Assembly (NCBI RefSeq): GCF_000499785.1
Contig: NZ_HG726023.1
Location: 449,926-513,925, forward strand
Origin: Bacteroides neonati
GTDB lineage: Bacteria; Bacteroidota; Bacteroidia; Bacteroidales; Bacteroidaceae
Direction of reading: 5' to 3'
DNA: 64,000 nt
Position numbers and translations under genes: made by a program. Below the pieces are notes generated by a model. It saw only the letters and a list, made by a program, of their open reading frames with translations. It ran no database searches and had not been told where the DNA came from. Each line of letters starts with the position of its first letter. Position 1 is the stretch's first letter. Below are positions 32,295-41,992 of this stretch, in pieces.

Positions 32295-34538
32295 TTAGGC
32301 TTCGACTTGGAACTTACGGCTTACCTTCATCAGGTTAATAACGTATGTCACTACATTCTGTGCCTCTTGAATCATGGTGAGATAAACCATGCTTACTTTG
32401 ATGCTTCCCGTTTGAGTCTGGATGCGTTGCAGCTCTTCGCGTTTGAGGTGAGAAAGCTGTGCATTCAGGTCATTGCCCTTGCGGATTTCATTCTCAAATC
32501 CGGTATAGTCGTTGGCTTCGAGTTTCTGGCGGCAAGTACGTATCAGGTAAGTGATGTCTTCGGCTACGTCGCTGAACTCACCCTTTTGAATCGTATCGAG
32601 CGGGTTGAAGTTATTGTCGATATGCTCCAGGCAAGGTTCGCATAAACGGGCGATGCTATATACCAGTTCGCTGGCAAAGTCGTTGCCCTGATAGTAATAC
32701 AATCCTTTCTCGAGTACGGTATTGTTGTCGAGTTTGCACATGGCTGCCGTACCGGTGCGCTTCATTTGCTTGATGAGTTGCTTCTCGAACTTGGTGCTAC
32801 CCATGGCACGGCGCAAACCGCGCAGGTTTTCGTGAATAAACGAGGTAACGGTGCGTTCGAAGGTATCTTCGGCATAAGCCAGCACCTTGGTCAGCTCCTC
32901 GCGGGTATGATCGCGCATCAACGCCAATGCCTCGTCACTGTCTTGGCTCTTCATTAGCTTCTTCAGTGTTTGGTTGCTCTGCTCTTTGGCTTTCTTCTTC
33001 TTATAGAGCAGTTGGCTGCGAATCAGCGTAAAGGCTGCCAGTGCAATAAGGATGATGATAGCCACTGTGCCGCCGAAGTTGATAAAAACGGCTACGATAA
33101 ATGCGATAGTAAAAGCGGCAATAGCGGTTAAGAACCATCCGCCGATTACGCTAAGCACACCTGTGATGCGGAATACTGCCGAATCGCGACCCCATGCACG
33201 GTCCGAGAGAGACGAACCCATGGCGACCATGAACGTTACATAGGTAGTCGACAGGGGGAGTTTCAATGACGTACCCACAGCGATAAGCAGACCTGCCAGT
33301 ACGAGGTTGACCGAGGCGCGTACAAGGTCGAAGGCGGCATCGTTCTCTATGATGGCTTCGTCTTTGCGGAAGCGGGTTTCGATCCATTGCTTGGTTCTTT
33401 CGGGTACGATGCGAGAGACTCCGTTGGCCATTCCTAAGCTGATGCGTACCAATGAACGCGCCATAGGGGTGCTACCAAAGCTCTCTTCTCCTTCGTCTTG
33501 ACGAGACAGATCGACCGATGTTTTAATTACGTTGTGTGCTTTCTTCGAAGTACAGAGCGCGTAAACCATGATGGCTCCTGCTCCGAAGAGGAAATACCAC
33601 GGTGTTTTGGCCGGTCCCAGAAGAGAGGTCATCAAGAATCCGTCGGGGCCTGCTGCGGTTCCGTTGGCAATGTAGTCGGTGAATGAGGAGTATCCCGCCA
33701 AGGGTACGCCGATAAAGTTGACCAAGTCATTGCCGGCAAAGGCCAATGCCAATGCAAATGTGCCCAGCAGAACGATCACCTTGAATACATTTACTTTCAG
33801 CCAGTGAAGTATCTGCATCAGGATGGTGAAGCTGATAAAGAAGGTGCTGATGATGAGCATTGTGTTCTCGGTAACCCACAACTTGTTCTCTTTGGTCATG
33901 AACGAGCTGTCTTTCAATCCTTTGATAAGCATAAAGTAGATGATTGCTGTGGCGGCAATACCACCGAAGATAGCAATGCTGTACTTCATCTTTTTCTTAT
34001 AGTTGAATGTGAAGATCACACGGGCTATCCACTGTACAAGCATACCGAAGAAGAAGGCGATGGCTACGGATAGGAAGATACCCATGATAACGGATAGTGC
34101 CTTGTCGGTATTGATCAGATCGTTCATACCCAGTGTGTCACTGTTGTATGTTTTGATTAGTGCCAACGCAAATGTACCACCCAACAGCTCAAAAACGAGC
34201 GATACGGTAGTAGAGGTGGGCATACCCATTGAGTTAAATACATCGAGCAAAACCACATCGGTTAGCATTACGGCAAGCAAGATGCACATAATCTCGGCAA
34301 AGTAGAAATGTTCGGGTTGATAGATACCGTGTCGGGCGATGTCCATCATACCGTTTGACAAAGAAGCTCCGATGAAAACACCGATGGCTGCAATGAAAAT
34401 AACGGTTTTGAAAGAGGCTGCTTTCGCACCTACAGCGGAATTGAGGAAATTAACCGCATCGTTGCTCACGCCGACCATGAGGTCGAAGACTGCGAGAACG
34501 AAGAGGAAAATTACGATACAAAGATAAATAGTCTCCAT
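32295..34538 (-). CDS. PiT family inorganic phosphate transporter with C-terminal PhoU-like domain
   Basis: 747 residues. The N-terminal 520 are the PiT carrier: two repeats with the signatures GVSNDAVNFLNSAVG and LAFAGNDLVNFIGVPLAGYSSF, and about 12 helices. The C-terminal 220 are soluble and helical (TLKKLMKSQDSDEALALMRDH and on), like a PhoU/DUF47 regulatory domain fused to the carrier. PiT proteins bring in phosphate with protons or sodium. The next gene upstream on the same strand is polyphosphate kinase, which links uptake to storage. Confidence 0.92.
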   Translation of the reverse strand: METIYLCIVIFLFVLAVFDLMVGVSNDAVNFLNSAVGAKAASFKTVIFIAAIGVFIGASLSNGMMDIARHGIYQPEHFYFAEIMCILLAVMLTDVVLLDVFNSMGMPTSTTVSLVFELLGGTFALALIKTYNSDTLGMNDLINTDKALSVIMGIFLSVAIAFFFGMLVQWIARVIFTFNYKKKMKYSIAIFGGIAATAIIYFMLIKGLKDSSFMTKENKLWVTENTMLIISTFFISFTILMQILHWLKVNVFKVIVLLGTFALALAFAGNDLVNFIGVPLAGYSSFTDYIANGTAAGPDGFLMTSLLGPAKTPWYFLFGAGAIMVYALCTSKKAHNVIKTSVDLSRQDEGEESFGSTPMARSLVRISLGMANGVSRIVPERTKQWIETRFRKDEAIIENDAAFDLVRASVNLVLAGLLIAVGTSLKLPLSTTYVTFMVAMGSSLSDRAWGRDSAVFRITGVLSVIGGWFLTAIAAFTIAFIVAVFINFGGTVAIIILIALAAFTLIRSQLLYKKKKAKEQSNQTLKKLMKSQDSDEALALMRDHTREELTKVLAYAEDTFERTVTSFIHENLRGLRRAMGSTKFEKQLIKQMKRTGTAAMCKLDNNTVLEKGLYYYQGNDFASELVYSIARLCEPCLEHIDNNFNPLDTIQKGEFSDVAEDITYLIRTCRQKLEANDYTGFENEIRKGNDLNAQLSHLKREELQRIQTQTGSIKVSMVYLTMIQEAQNVVTYVINLMKVSRKFQVEA

Positions 34539-34617
34539 AAATGTGTATTCTGTTTTCTGGCTGCAAAGGAAAGAAATTCTTATTGCAGCGCGGTTTCATA
34601 CATATTACAGATGTGTT

Positions 34618-36732
34618 TCATTTCGTGTGTTGCGAATGTGTTTCATTCTTCCTTTTCAGGTACTTATAGAAAGCGTATTGTGCGCGGATCGGTTTCTTGG
34701 TGGCGTTGTACTTAAATACATTTCGCAGATTCTCATCCACAAAGCAGGCTTTCTGATTGTCGGATAGCTGGGTTTTAAGCATATAGATCAGTTCGAGTCT
34801 GAGGTCGTGGTCGAGTATGGGAACCACAGCTTCGATGCGTCGATAGAGGTTACGCCGCATCCAGTCGGGCGAGCCTAAGAAGAGCTTCGGACTGCCTCCA
34901 TTGTGGAAGTACCAGATGCGGGCATGCTCCAGAAAGGTGTCCACAATACGTGTGACGCGTATGTTCCGACTGTACTCCTGCCCAGGTATCAGGCAACAGA
35001 TGCCGCGTACAATGAGGTCAATCTGCACACCGCATTGCGAGGCCTCGTATAGACGATCGATCATAACCGGGTCTTGCAGGGCATTTAATTTGAGAATGAT
35101 GCGTGCAAAATGTCCTTTCTTGGCTTGCTCCATTTCGTGGTCAATGAGTTTGTTTAGTTCGGGTATCAGGTTGAAGCGGGCTACCAGCAAGCGGTTGAAT
35201 ATCGGATCTTTTTTGCCCATCAAGGTGCGGAAGAGGTTGAGCAGGTCGTTAACAATGATGGGGTTGGAGGTAAATAGTCCGCAATCGGCATAGAGTGTAG
35301 CGGTTCTCTCGTTGAAGTTGCCGGTGCTGATATAGGCGTAGCTGTTTACCTTCTCGCCATGAGTGCTGCGGCGGCGCACCAAGGCTACTTTGGCGTGTAC
35401 CTTTAATCCGGGTATGCTATATATAATATGTATGCCTGCCGCCTTCATCATCTCGGCAGTGGCGAGGTTATTCTCTTCGTCGAACCGGGCTTTGAGTTCT
35501 ACGAATACGGTTACCTTCTTCCCGTTCTGCGCAGCAGCTATGAGGGTGTTGATCACAGCCGAGTTTTCGGCTACCCGGTATTGTGTAACCATAATTTCGC
35601 GTGTAGAGGGGTCGTGCACCGCTTCGAACAGGAAATGTATGAAGTGCTCGAATGCATGATAAGGATAGTGGAGCAGCAAATCTTTTTGATCTACATACTG
35701 AAAGATAGACTCCTTCTCGTTGAGTCGGTTGAGCTTCATGGGTCGAGGCTTTTCGTTCTTCTCGATCTGCTTATTGGGATGAGGCAGGTAGCGCAGGTCT
35801 TCGTAATTGAGGTGTTCGCCACCGGGCATCAGCTCATCGCGTTGAATGTGGAAGGCGTCGACCAGGAAATCGAGAAAGTCCTGCGGCATCTCGCGGTCGT
35901 ACACAAAGCGGCACACCGCACCTATCTTGCGCTTTTTTACTTTCTTCTTCACCTGTTCTACCAGATCGGCGCTGCTCGTGGTATCTTCGATTAAGATATC
36001 GGCATCTCTCGATATCTTGACACAATAGCTGCTGTCGACCTCGTAGCCCGGAAAAATGAGCGGAAGGTTGGCTTTAATGATATCCTCGATAAACATCAGG
36101 TAGTAGTTGCCTCCGTGCTGTGGCAGCTCGATAAAGCGGGGCACTTTGCTATAAGGCATTTTCATCACGAAGTAGCGAAAGGGTGCTTGCCCTGTTGAGG
36201 CAGCAGGAGCAACGGAAAGAGCGTCGGTCTGTGCTTTCGGTAACAGCCGAACGGCCAGATATAGGCGGTTGTCGCGCAAAAAGGATACGATTTCTCCTTT
36301 CGATACCGGCACGGGTTGTAGGTAAGGAAAGATCTCTTCGCGGAAAAAATCGCGTATGAACGGTTGATGAAACGGTTCTACGTGGCTGTTTTGGTAGAAG
36401 ATAATGTGGTTCTTGCGCAGTGCGGGCAGTATCTTATGCTCGTAGATGCGGATACGGTCTTCCATCTGGCGGTTTACCTCGTTATTAATCTCCTCGACCA
36501 GCTCGCTGGCTGATTGTACCGTCTCTTCATCGCTCAATGTGGCGCCCGATGCCACTGCCTTATGGTCGGCTACCCGAATCTTATAGAATTCCTCCAGATT
36601 GGAGGAGTAGATAGAAATGAAATTAATGCGTTCGTAGAGTCCCAGTTGGTCGTCGTCGGCTTCCAGCAACACGCGATAGTTAAAGGACAACCAACTGATA
36701 TCGCGTTTGAAGTATTGATTATTTCTTTCCAT
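34618..36732 (-). CDS. ppk1: Polyphosphate kinase 1
   Basis: 704 residues with the PPK1 domain order: N-terminal helical domain (YFKRDISWLSFNYRVLLEADD), head domain, then two phospholipase-D-like catalytic halves. The autophosphorylated His is in IPGLKVHAKVALVRRR; the second His is likely in the WYFHNGGSPKLFLGSPDWM stretch. It builds polyphosphate from ATP reversibly. It is followed 79 bp later by the PiT transporter. Promoter elements are consensus-like (see 36749-36779). Confidence 0.95.
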   Translation of the reverse strand: MERNNQYFKRDISWLSFNYRVLLEADDDQLGLYERINFISIYSSNLEEFYKIRVADHKAVASGATLSDEETVQSASELVEEINNEVNRQMEDRIRIYEHKILPALRKNHIIFYQNSHVEPFHQPFIRDFFREEIFPYLQPVPVSKGEIVSFLRDNRLYLAVRLLPKAQTDALSVAPAASTGQAPFRYFVMKMPYSKVPRFIELPQHGGNYYLMFIEDIIKANLPLIFPGYEVDSSYCVKISRDADILIEDTTSSADLVEQVKKKVKKRKIGAVCRFVYDREMPQDFLDFLVDAFHIQRDELMPGGEHLNYEDLRYLPHPNKQIEKNEKPRPMKLNRLNEKESIFQYVDQKDLLLHYPYHAFEHFIHFLFEAVHDPSTREIMVTQYRVAENSAVINTLIAAAQNGKKVTVFVELKARFDEENNLATAEMMKAAGIHIIYSIPGLKVHAKVALVRRRSTHGEKVNSYAYISTGNFNERTATLYADCGLFTSNPIIVNDLLNLFRTLMGKKDPIFNRLLVARFNLIPELNKLIDHEMEQAKKGHFARIILKLNALQDPVMIDRLYEASQCGVQIDLIVRGICCLIPGQEYSRNIRVTRIVDTFLEHARIWYFHNGGSPKLFLGSPDWMRRNLYRRIEAVVPILDHDLRLELIYMLKTQLSDNQKACFVDENLRNVFKYNATKKPIRAQYAFYKYLKRKNETHSQHTK

Positions 36733-36748
36733 TGCATTAAGATTTTCC

Positions 36749-36779
36749 CAAATATACTATCTTTGTACAGATAAACAAA
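36749..36779 (-). promoter_or_regulatory. Consensus promoter of ppk1
   Basis: On the minus strand TTTG (36776-36779), 19 bp, TATATTTG (36749-36756). The -7 element abuts that of the divergent phosphodiesterase gene, so the two promoters probably compete for polymerase. Confidence 0.7.
36758..36765 (+). promoter_or_regulatory. -7 element of the phosphodiesterase gene promoter
   Basis: TATCTTTG, 20 bp before the ATG at 36786 and one base from the opposing ppk1 -7 element. No proper -33. Confidence 0.55.
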
Positions 36780-36785
36780 GAAAGT

Positions 36786-37277
36786 ATGACAAGAATTGGA
36801 TTATTATCGGATACGCATGCATTTTGGGATGAGAAGTACTTGCACTATTTTGAATCGTGCGATGAGATATGGCATGCAGGAGACATCGGTTCGGTAGAGG
36901 TTGCCGAGAAATTGGCTGCGTTTCGTCCGCTTCGTGCCGTATACGGAAACATTGATGGGCAGGAGATACGCAAGATGTTTCCGCAGGTAAATCGCTTCAC
37001 GGTCGATGGTGCCGAGGTGTTGATGAAACACATTGGCGGTTATCCCGGCAATTACGACGCTTCGATTAAAGGTAGTCTGATGGTACGTCCGCCCAAGCTA
37101 TTCATTAGCGGACATTCGCATATACTTAAAGTGAAATTTGACCGTACGCTGAACATGCTTCATATCAATCCGGGTGCAGCCGGACTTTCGGGCTTTCATA
37201 AAGTGCGTACCATGATACGATTTGTGATTGACAACGGTGAGTTCAAGGACCTTGAAGTGATTGAACTAGCCGGCTAA
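36786..37277 (+). CDS. YfcE/MJ0936-type metallophosphodiesterase
   Basis: 163 residues with all metal-binding motifs of calcineurin-like enzymes: SDTHAFWD (residues 8-15), WHAGDIGSVE (D at about 38), YGNIDGQE (about 58), and SGHSHIL (about 109). Small enzymes of this type hydrolyse phosphodiesters in the cytoplasm using two metal ions; the natural substrate is uncertain. Start ATG gives MTRIGLLSDTH. Confidence 0.9.
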   Translation: MTRIGLLSDTHAFWDEKYLHYFESCDEIWHAGDIGSVEVAEKLAAFRPLRAVYGNIDGQEIRKMFPQVNRFTVDGAEVLMKHIGGYPGNYDASIKGSLMVRPPKLFISGHSHILKVKFDRTLNMLHINPGAAGLSGFHKVRTMIRFVIDNGEFKDLEVIELAG

Positions 37278-37359
37278 TCGGTACGAATATCTTATTTTAT
37301 TTTGTCATATCGGAATTCTTTCCGTTCTTTGTCTTCACACAGCATAATAAAAATAAATT

Positions 37360-38223
37360 ATGAAAGGAATTATCCTCGCCGGAGGCAGTGCTACACGTCT
37401 CTATCCGCTATCCAAGGCTATTTCGAAGCAAATCATGCCGGTTTATGATAAACCCATGATTTATTATCCACTTTCTACACTTATGTTGGCCGGAATTCGG
37501 GAGATACTGATTATCTCCACTCCCCGCGATCTGCCTATGTTTAGCGAACTACTGGGCACGGGCGAAGAGTTGGGTATGTCGTTTAGCTACATCGTACAGG
37601 AGCAGCCCAACGGACTGGCGCAGGCTTTTGTGCTGGGAGCCGACTTTCTGGCAGGACAACCGGGGTGTTTGATTCTTGGCGATAATATGTTTTACGGACA
37701 GGGATTTTCTTCCATGCTTAAGCGCGCCGCCAATCTGGAGAAGGGAGCGTGTATCTTTGGCTATTACGTCAAAGACCCTCGCGCTTACGGTGTTGTAGAG
37801 TTTGATGAACACGGCAAGGTGGTCTCGCTCGAAGAGAAGCCCGAAGCACCTAAAAGCAATTATGCCGTGCCGGGACTTTATTTTTACGATGCCACCGTTA
37901 CCGCCAAAGCTGCCTCGTTGGTCCCCTCTGCCCGGGGAGAATATGAGATAACCGATTTGAATAAACTGTATCTGACAGAAGATACGTTGAAGGTCGAACT
38001 CTTCGGTCGCGGCTTCGCTTGGTTGGATACGGGCAATTGCGACAGCCTGCTCGAAGCCTCCAACTTTGTAGCGACTATTCAGAACCGACAGGGATTCTAT
38101 GTGTCGTGTATTGAAGAGATAGCCTGGCGCAATCAATGGATCTCGACCGCACAACTCATGACGTTGGGCAAAAGACTTGAGAAAACAGAATATGGCAAAT
38201 ACCTAATGGAATTAGCAAAATAA
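37360..38223 (+). CDS. rfbA: Glucose-1-phosphate thymidylyltransferase
   Basis: 287 residues, standard length. Nucleotide-binding start GGSATRLYPLSKAISKQIMP, sugar-binding MIYYPLSTLMLAG, the GDNMFYG loop with catalytic Asp and EYEITDLNKLYL. It joins glucose-1-phosphate and dTTP into dTDP-glucose, the first step to dTDP-rhamnose and other dTDP-sugars of surface glycans. rfbB follows 21 bp later; no rfbC or rfbD is found in this window. Confidence 0.96.
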   Translation: MKGIILAGGSATRLYPLSKAISKQIMPVYDKPMIYYPLSTLMLAGIREILIISTPRDLPMFSELLGTGEELGMSFSYIVQEQPNGLAQAFVLGADFLAGQPGCLILGDNMFYGQGFSSMLKRAANLEKGACIFGYYVKDPRAYGVVEFDEHGKVVSLEEKPEAPKSNYAVPGLYFYDATVTAKAASLVPSARGEYEITDLNKLYLTEDTLKVELFGRGFAWLDTGNCDSLLEASNFVATIQNRQGFYVSCIEEIAWRNQWISTAQLMTLGKRLEKTEYGKYLMELAK

Positions 38224-38244
38224 TAAATCAACAGAACTTATAAT

Positions 38245-39381
38245 ATGAAAACCTATCTTGTGACCGGTGCAGCCGGATTTATCGGAGCTAACTATTTAAA
38301 GTATATCTTAGCGAAACATAGCGACATCAAAGTCGTAGTACTCGATGCATTGACCTACGCCGGATACTTGGGCACCATTGCCGACGATATAGACAACGAG
38401 CGTTGCTTCTTTGTAAAAGGAGACATTTGCAACCGCGAACTGGCCGACCGTCTTTTTGGCGAATACAAATTTGACTATGTAGTTAACTTTGCTGCCGAAA
38501 GCCATGTAGACCGCAGCATCGAGAATCCGCAGTTGTTTCTTACCACCAATATTCTGGGCACTCAGAACTTGCTCGATGCGGCTCGCCGTGCATGGGTAAC
38601 AGGCAAAGACGAGCAAGGTTATCCCACCTGGCGCAAGGGCGTTCGTTATCATCAGGTATCTACCGACGAGGTGTACGGATCGCTTGGTGCCGAAGGGTAT
38701 TTTCATGAAACCACTCCGCTTTGCCCGCACAGCCCTTACAGTGCATCGAAAACAAGTGCCGACATGGTTGTGATGGCTTATCACGATACGTATAAGATGC
38801 CGGTAACCATCACCCGCTGCTCCAATAACTACGGTCCTTATCACTTCCCCGAAAAACTGATTCCGCTCATCATTAAGAACATTCTGGAAGGAAAGAAACT
38901 GCCCGTATATGGCGATGGTAGCAACGTACGCGATTGGTTGTATGTGGAAGATCACTGCAAAGCCATCGATCTGGTAGTATGCAAAGGAGTAGAAGGCGAA
39001 GTGTATAACGTAGGCGGTCACAACGAAAAGACAAACCTCGAAATTGTTAAGTTGACCATTGCCACCATTCACCGTTTGATGACCGAACACCCCGAATACC
39101 GTAAGAAGCTGAAAAAGCAAGAGAAGAATGCCAACGGCGAAATCTCTATCGACTGGATGAATGACAGCTTGATTACGTATGTCAAAGACCGTCTCGGACA
39201 CGATCAACGCTATGCAATCGACCCTACCAAAATAACCGAAGCCTTGGGCTGGTATCCCGAAACGAAATTCGAAGTCGGTATTGTGAAGACCATCGAGTGG
39301 TACTTGAATAACCAGGAGTGGGTCGAGAAAGTGACTTCAGGCGATTATCAACAATATTACGATCAGATGTACGGACGATAA
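38245..39381 (+). CDS. rfbB: dTDP-glucose 4,6-dehydratase
   Basis: 378 residues, extended SDR fold. Rossmann motif TGAAGFIGANYL, catalytic STDEVYG and YSASKTSAD (Tyr-x3-Lys), and CSNNYGPYHFPEKLIPL typical of RmlB. It turns dTDP-glucose into dTDP-4-keto-6-deoxyglucose with a bound NAD. Slightly longer than E. coli RfbB owing to an insert around 260-300 (KKLKKQEKNANGEISIDWMN). Forms a unit with rfbA. Confidence 0.96.
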   Translation: MKTYLVTGAAGFIGANYLKYILAKHSDIKVVVLDALTYAGYLGTIADDIDNERCFFVKGDICNRELADRLFGEYKFDYVVNFAAESHVDRSIENPQLFLTTNILGTQNLLDAARRAWVTGKDEQGYPTWRKGVRYHQVSTDEVYGSLGAEGYFHETTPLCPHSPYSASKTSADMVVMAYHDTYKMPVTITRCSNNYGPYHFPEKLIPLIIKNILEGKKLPVYGDGSNVRDWLYVEDHCKAIDLVVCKGVEGEVYNVGGHNEKTNLEIVKLTIATIHRLMTEHPEYRKKLKKQEKNANGEISIDWMNDSLITYVKDRLGHDQRYAIDPTKITEALGWYPETKFEVGIVKTIEWYLNNQEWVEKVTSGDYQQYYDQMYGR

Positions 39382-39451
39382 CCGTAGCGGTATTGATCTG
39401 TTTGTACAGACACTGACAAAATTAATTATATCATAAAACTAGAGAAACAAA

Positions 39452-41008
39452 ATGAATCATCGATTTATGGCCTTTTGGGCGCCTCTAGCGTGTGCTTCTG
39501 TAGCACATGCAACAGGCGGGCAGCCTTCGTGCGAGAAGAGCAGTGAGAAAAACAGTCGTCCCAATGTCGTTTTTATCTATGCCGATGACATCGGCTTCGG
39601 CGACTTGGAATGCTATGGAGCAAAAAATGTAAAGACCCCTCATGTGAATCGACTTGCCGATAATGGTATTCGGTTTACCAATGCCCATGCTACGGCAGCC
39701 ACCAGTACTCCTTCGCGCTATTCGATGTTGACCGGAAAGTATGCTTGGCGAGTGCCCGGTACCGATGTAGCAACCGGAAATGCGGGAATGATCATTCGTC
39801 CCGAACAATACACCCTGGCCGATGTATTCAAACAGGCCGGCTATGCAACAGGTGCCATCGGTAAATGGCATCTGGGGTTGGGCGACAAGGGAGGTGAGCA
39901 GGATTGGAATGCACCGCTTTGTGCTGCATTGGGCGATCTGGGCTTCGACTATTCGTACATCATGGCCGCTACCGCCGACCGTGTTCCCTGCGTATTCATC
40001 GAGAACGGCAAGGTGGCCAATTATGACCCTTCGGCCCCCATCGAGGTAAGTTATCGCAAACCGTTCGAAGGCGAACCGTTGGGCAAAGATCATCCTGAGT
40101 TGCTTTATAACCTCAAGTCGAGCCACGGACACGACATGGCCATCGTCAACGGAATAGGACGTATCGGGTATATGAAAGGAGGCGGCAAGGCTTTGTGGAA
40201 AGATGAAAATATTGCCGATTCAATAGCCAGCCATGCGATTGAGTTTATGGACAAGCATCAGCATGAGCCGTTCTTTTTGTACGTAGCAACCAATGATATT
40301 CACGTTCCACGCTTTCCGCACGAACGCTTCCGTGGCAAAAACAAAATGGGATTGCGAGGAGATGCCATAGCTCAGTTCGATTGGACCGTAGGGCAGGTGG
40401 TTGCAGCACTCGAACGGTTGGGACTGACCGAGAATACCTTGATCGTTTTGTCGAGCGACAACGGAGCCGTAGTCGATGACGGGTATCAGGACAGAGCCGA
40501 AGAATTGTTGAACGGACACCGCCCGACAGGCCCGCTGCGCGGCGGAAAGTATAGTTCCTTTGAAGGTGGAACGCGTGTTCCGGCTATTGTTTCGTGGCCG
40601 AAAGAGGTCAAAAAGGGCAAAGTATCGCCGGCCTTGGTTTCGCAAATAGACTGGTTGGCCTCTTTTGCTTCGCTTACCCAATCGGTGTTGCCGAAAAAGA
40701 CAGCAACCGATAGTTACAATAACCTTGATACGTGGTTGGGCAAGAGCAGTAAAAGCAGAGATTGGGTTGTGGAGCAAGCTGCCAATCATACCCTGTCTGT
40801 TCGTACAGCCGATTGGAAATACATTGAGCCCAAGAGCGGGCCGGCCATGATTACCTGGGGGCCTAAAATTGAAACAGGAAACAGTCCCGATCCTCAATTG
40901 TACGACATGACAAAAGAAGGTGAGAGGGAGAATCTGGCTGCCAAGTACCCCGATAAAGTAAAGGAACTGCAACAGATCCTGGAACAGGTGCGAAGCAGTA
41001 AGGAATAA
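39452..41008 (+). CDS. Exported S-type sulfatase (formylglycine-dependent)
   Basis: 518 residues with a signal-like N-terminus (about 1-21). The modified residue lies in STPSRYSMLTG: Ser85 in place of Cys, the S-x-P-x-R type that needs an anaerobic sulfatase maturase. Metal ligands are in YADDIGFGD (45-51) and LSSDNGAV; GKWHLG holds further active-site Lys and His. It removes sulfate esters, probably from host or dietary glycans, in the periplasm. No polysaccharide-use genes surround it, so its substrate is unknown. Confidence 0.93.
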   Translation: MNHRFMAFWAPLACASVAHATGGQPSCEKSSEKNSRPNVVFIYADDIGFGDLECYGAKNVKTPHVNRLADNGIRFTNAHATAATSTPSRYSMLTGKYAWRVPGTDVATGNAGMIIRPEQYTLADVFKQAGYATGAIGKWHLGLGDKGGEQDWNAPLCAALGDLGFDYSYIMAATADRVPCVFIENGKVANYDPSAPIEVSYRKPFEGEPLGKDHPELLYNLKSSHGHDMAIVNGIGRIGYMKGGGKALWKDENIADSIASHAIEFMDKHQHEPFFLYVATNDIHVPRFPHERFRGKNKMGLRGDAIAQFDWTVGQVVAALERLGLTENTLIVLSSDNGAVVDDGYQDRAEELLNGHRPTGPLRGGKYSSFEGGTRVPAIVSWPKEVKKGKVSPALVSQIDWLASFASLTQSVLPKKTATDSYNNLDTWLGKSSKSRDWVVEQAANHTLSVRTADWKYIEPKSGPAMITWGPKIETGNSPDPQLYDMTKEGERENLAAKYPDKVKELQQILEQVRSSKE

Positions 41009-41017
41009 AAAGAACCG

Positions 41018-41914
41018 TTAGATACCCCACATCAGGGCTATCGATAGTAATATTCCCATGAGCAGCATATTGCGCGAGGTTTCGCCCAATATGCTGTTTA
41101 GTTTTTTACCGCTTCCAATCTTCACCATCTTTCGCCAGGTGACATAATGCAACGGCAGGTAAACCAGTATCGGAACGATAGCCGAACGATGCCCCTGAAC
41201 GACGAATATCAAGCAGATGAGTGAGGCCGCCACTCCCAGTATCAAGTATAGATACCGCCCGAAAGGTTCGCCGAAGCGCACCACTACCGTCCGTTTTCCG
41301 CTTTGTGCATCGGCATCCCGGTCGCGGTAGTTATTAACGACCAATAGCGTGTCGATCAATAAGCCACAAATGATAGCACCCATCGTAACTTGTGGCGTCC
41401 AGCTCAACGCCTGTACATAATACGTACCGCCTACGGGCACGAAACCGAAGAAAACAAGCACCAATACATCTCCCCAACCGTTGTAAGAGAGCGGGTAGGG
41501 GCCGGTGGTATAAAAGAATGCGAATAGCACGCAGGCAGCACCCACCAAGAGCAATTCCCATCCGGCAAAGAACAACAGCGAACTGCCCACCAAGCAGGCC
41601 AAAACCACTGTCAGCCCAATGCCGCGAGTCATGGCTTGCGGTGATATCCATCCTTGCGAGCAGGCTCGTTCGGGACCCAGCCTGTCTTCCCGGTCGGTAC
41701 CTTTCTTGAAATCGAAAAGATCGTTGATGAAGTTGGCGGCGATTTGCATCAAACCGGCAAAGAGAAAGCAGATGAGTGCCGGCAACCATTGAAAACGGCC
41801 GTCGGCTATGGCGAGCGCCGTACCTATCATGACCGGAATGATGGCGGCTGTCAAGGTTTTAGGACGTGCAGCCAGCAACCAGGCGTGAGGCGAATTGCGT
41901 CTTATTTCTTCCAT
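41018..41914 (-). CDS. menA: 1,4-dihydroxy-2-naphthoate polyprenyltransferase
   Basis: 298 residues with about eight to nine helices and the UbiA-family Asp motifs NDLFDFKKGTDREDRLG (about 64-80) and NNYRDRDADAQSGKRT (about 193-208). MenA attaches the polyprenyl tail to the naphthoate ring, a late membrane step of menaquinone synthesis, which Bacteroides uses in its fumarate respiration. Convergent to the sulfatase gene. Confidence 0.94.
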   Translation of the reverse strand: MEEIRRNSPHAWLLAARPKTLTAAIIPVMIGTALAIADGRFQWLPALICFLFAGLMQIAANFINDLFDFKKGTDREDRLGPERACSQGWISPQAMTRGIGLTVVLACLVGSSLLFFAGWELLLVGAACVLFAFFYTTGPYPLSYNGWGDVLVLVFFGFVPVGGTYYVQALSWTPQVTMGAIICGLLIDTLLVVNNYRDRDADAQSGKRTVVVRFGEPFGRYLYLILGVAASLICLIFVVQGHRSAIVPILVYLPLHYVTWRKMVKIGSGKKLNSILGETSRNMLLMGILLSIALMWGI

Positions 41915-41940
41915 GTATTATTGATAATTGAGCGTTGTTG

Positions 41941-41975
41941 AGGCAAAGATACTTCAAAATCTCGTATCTTTGCCT
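41941..41975. promoter_or_regulatory. Mirror-image divergent promoters of menA and the metallophosphoesterase
   Basis: AGGCAAAGATA (41941-41951) and its exact complement TATCTTTGCCT (41965-41975) flank 13 bp. Each arm contains a perfect TATCTTTG -7 element, one for each direction. The extended identity through GCCT suggests either a shared operator or simply two similar initiation regions. Confidence 0.65.
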
Positions 41976-41992
41976 GCTCAATCGCAGAGAAT

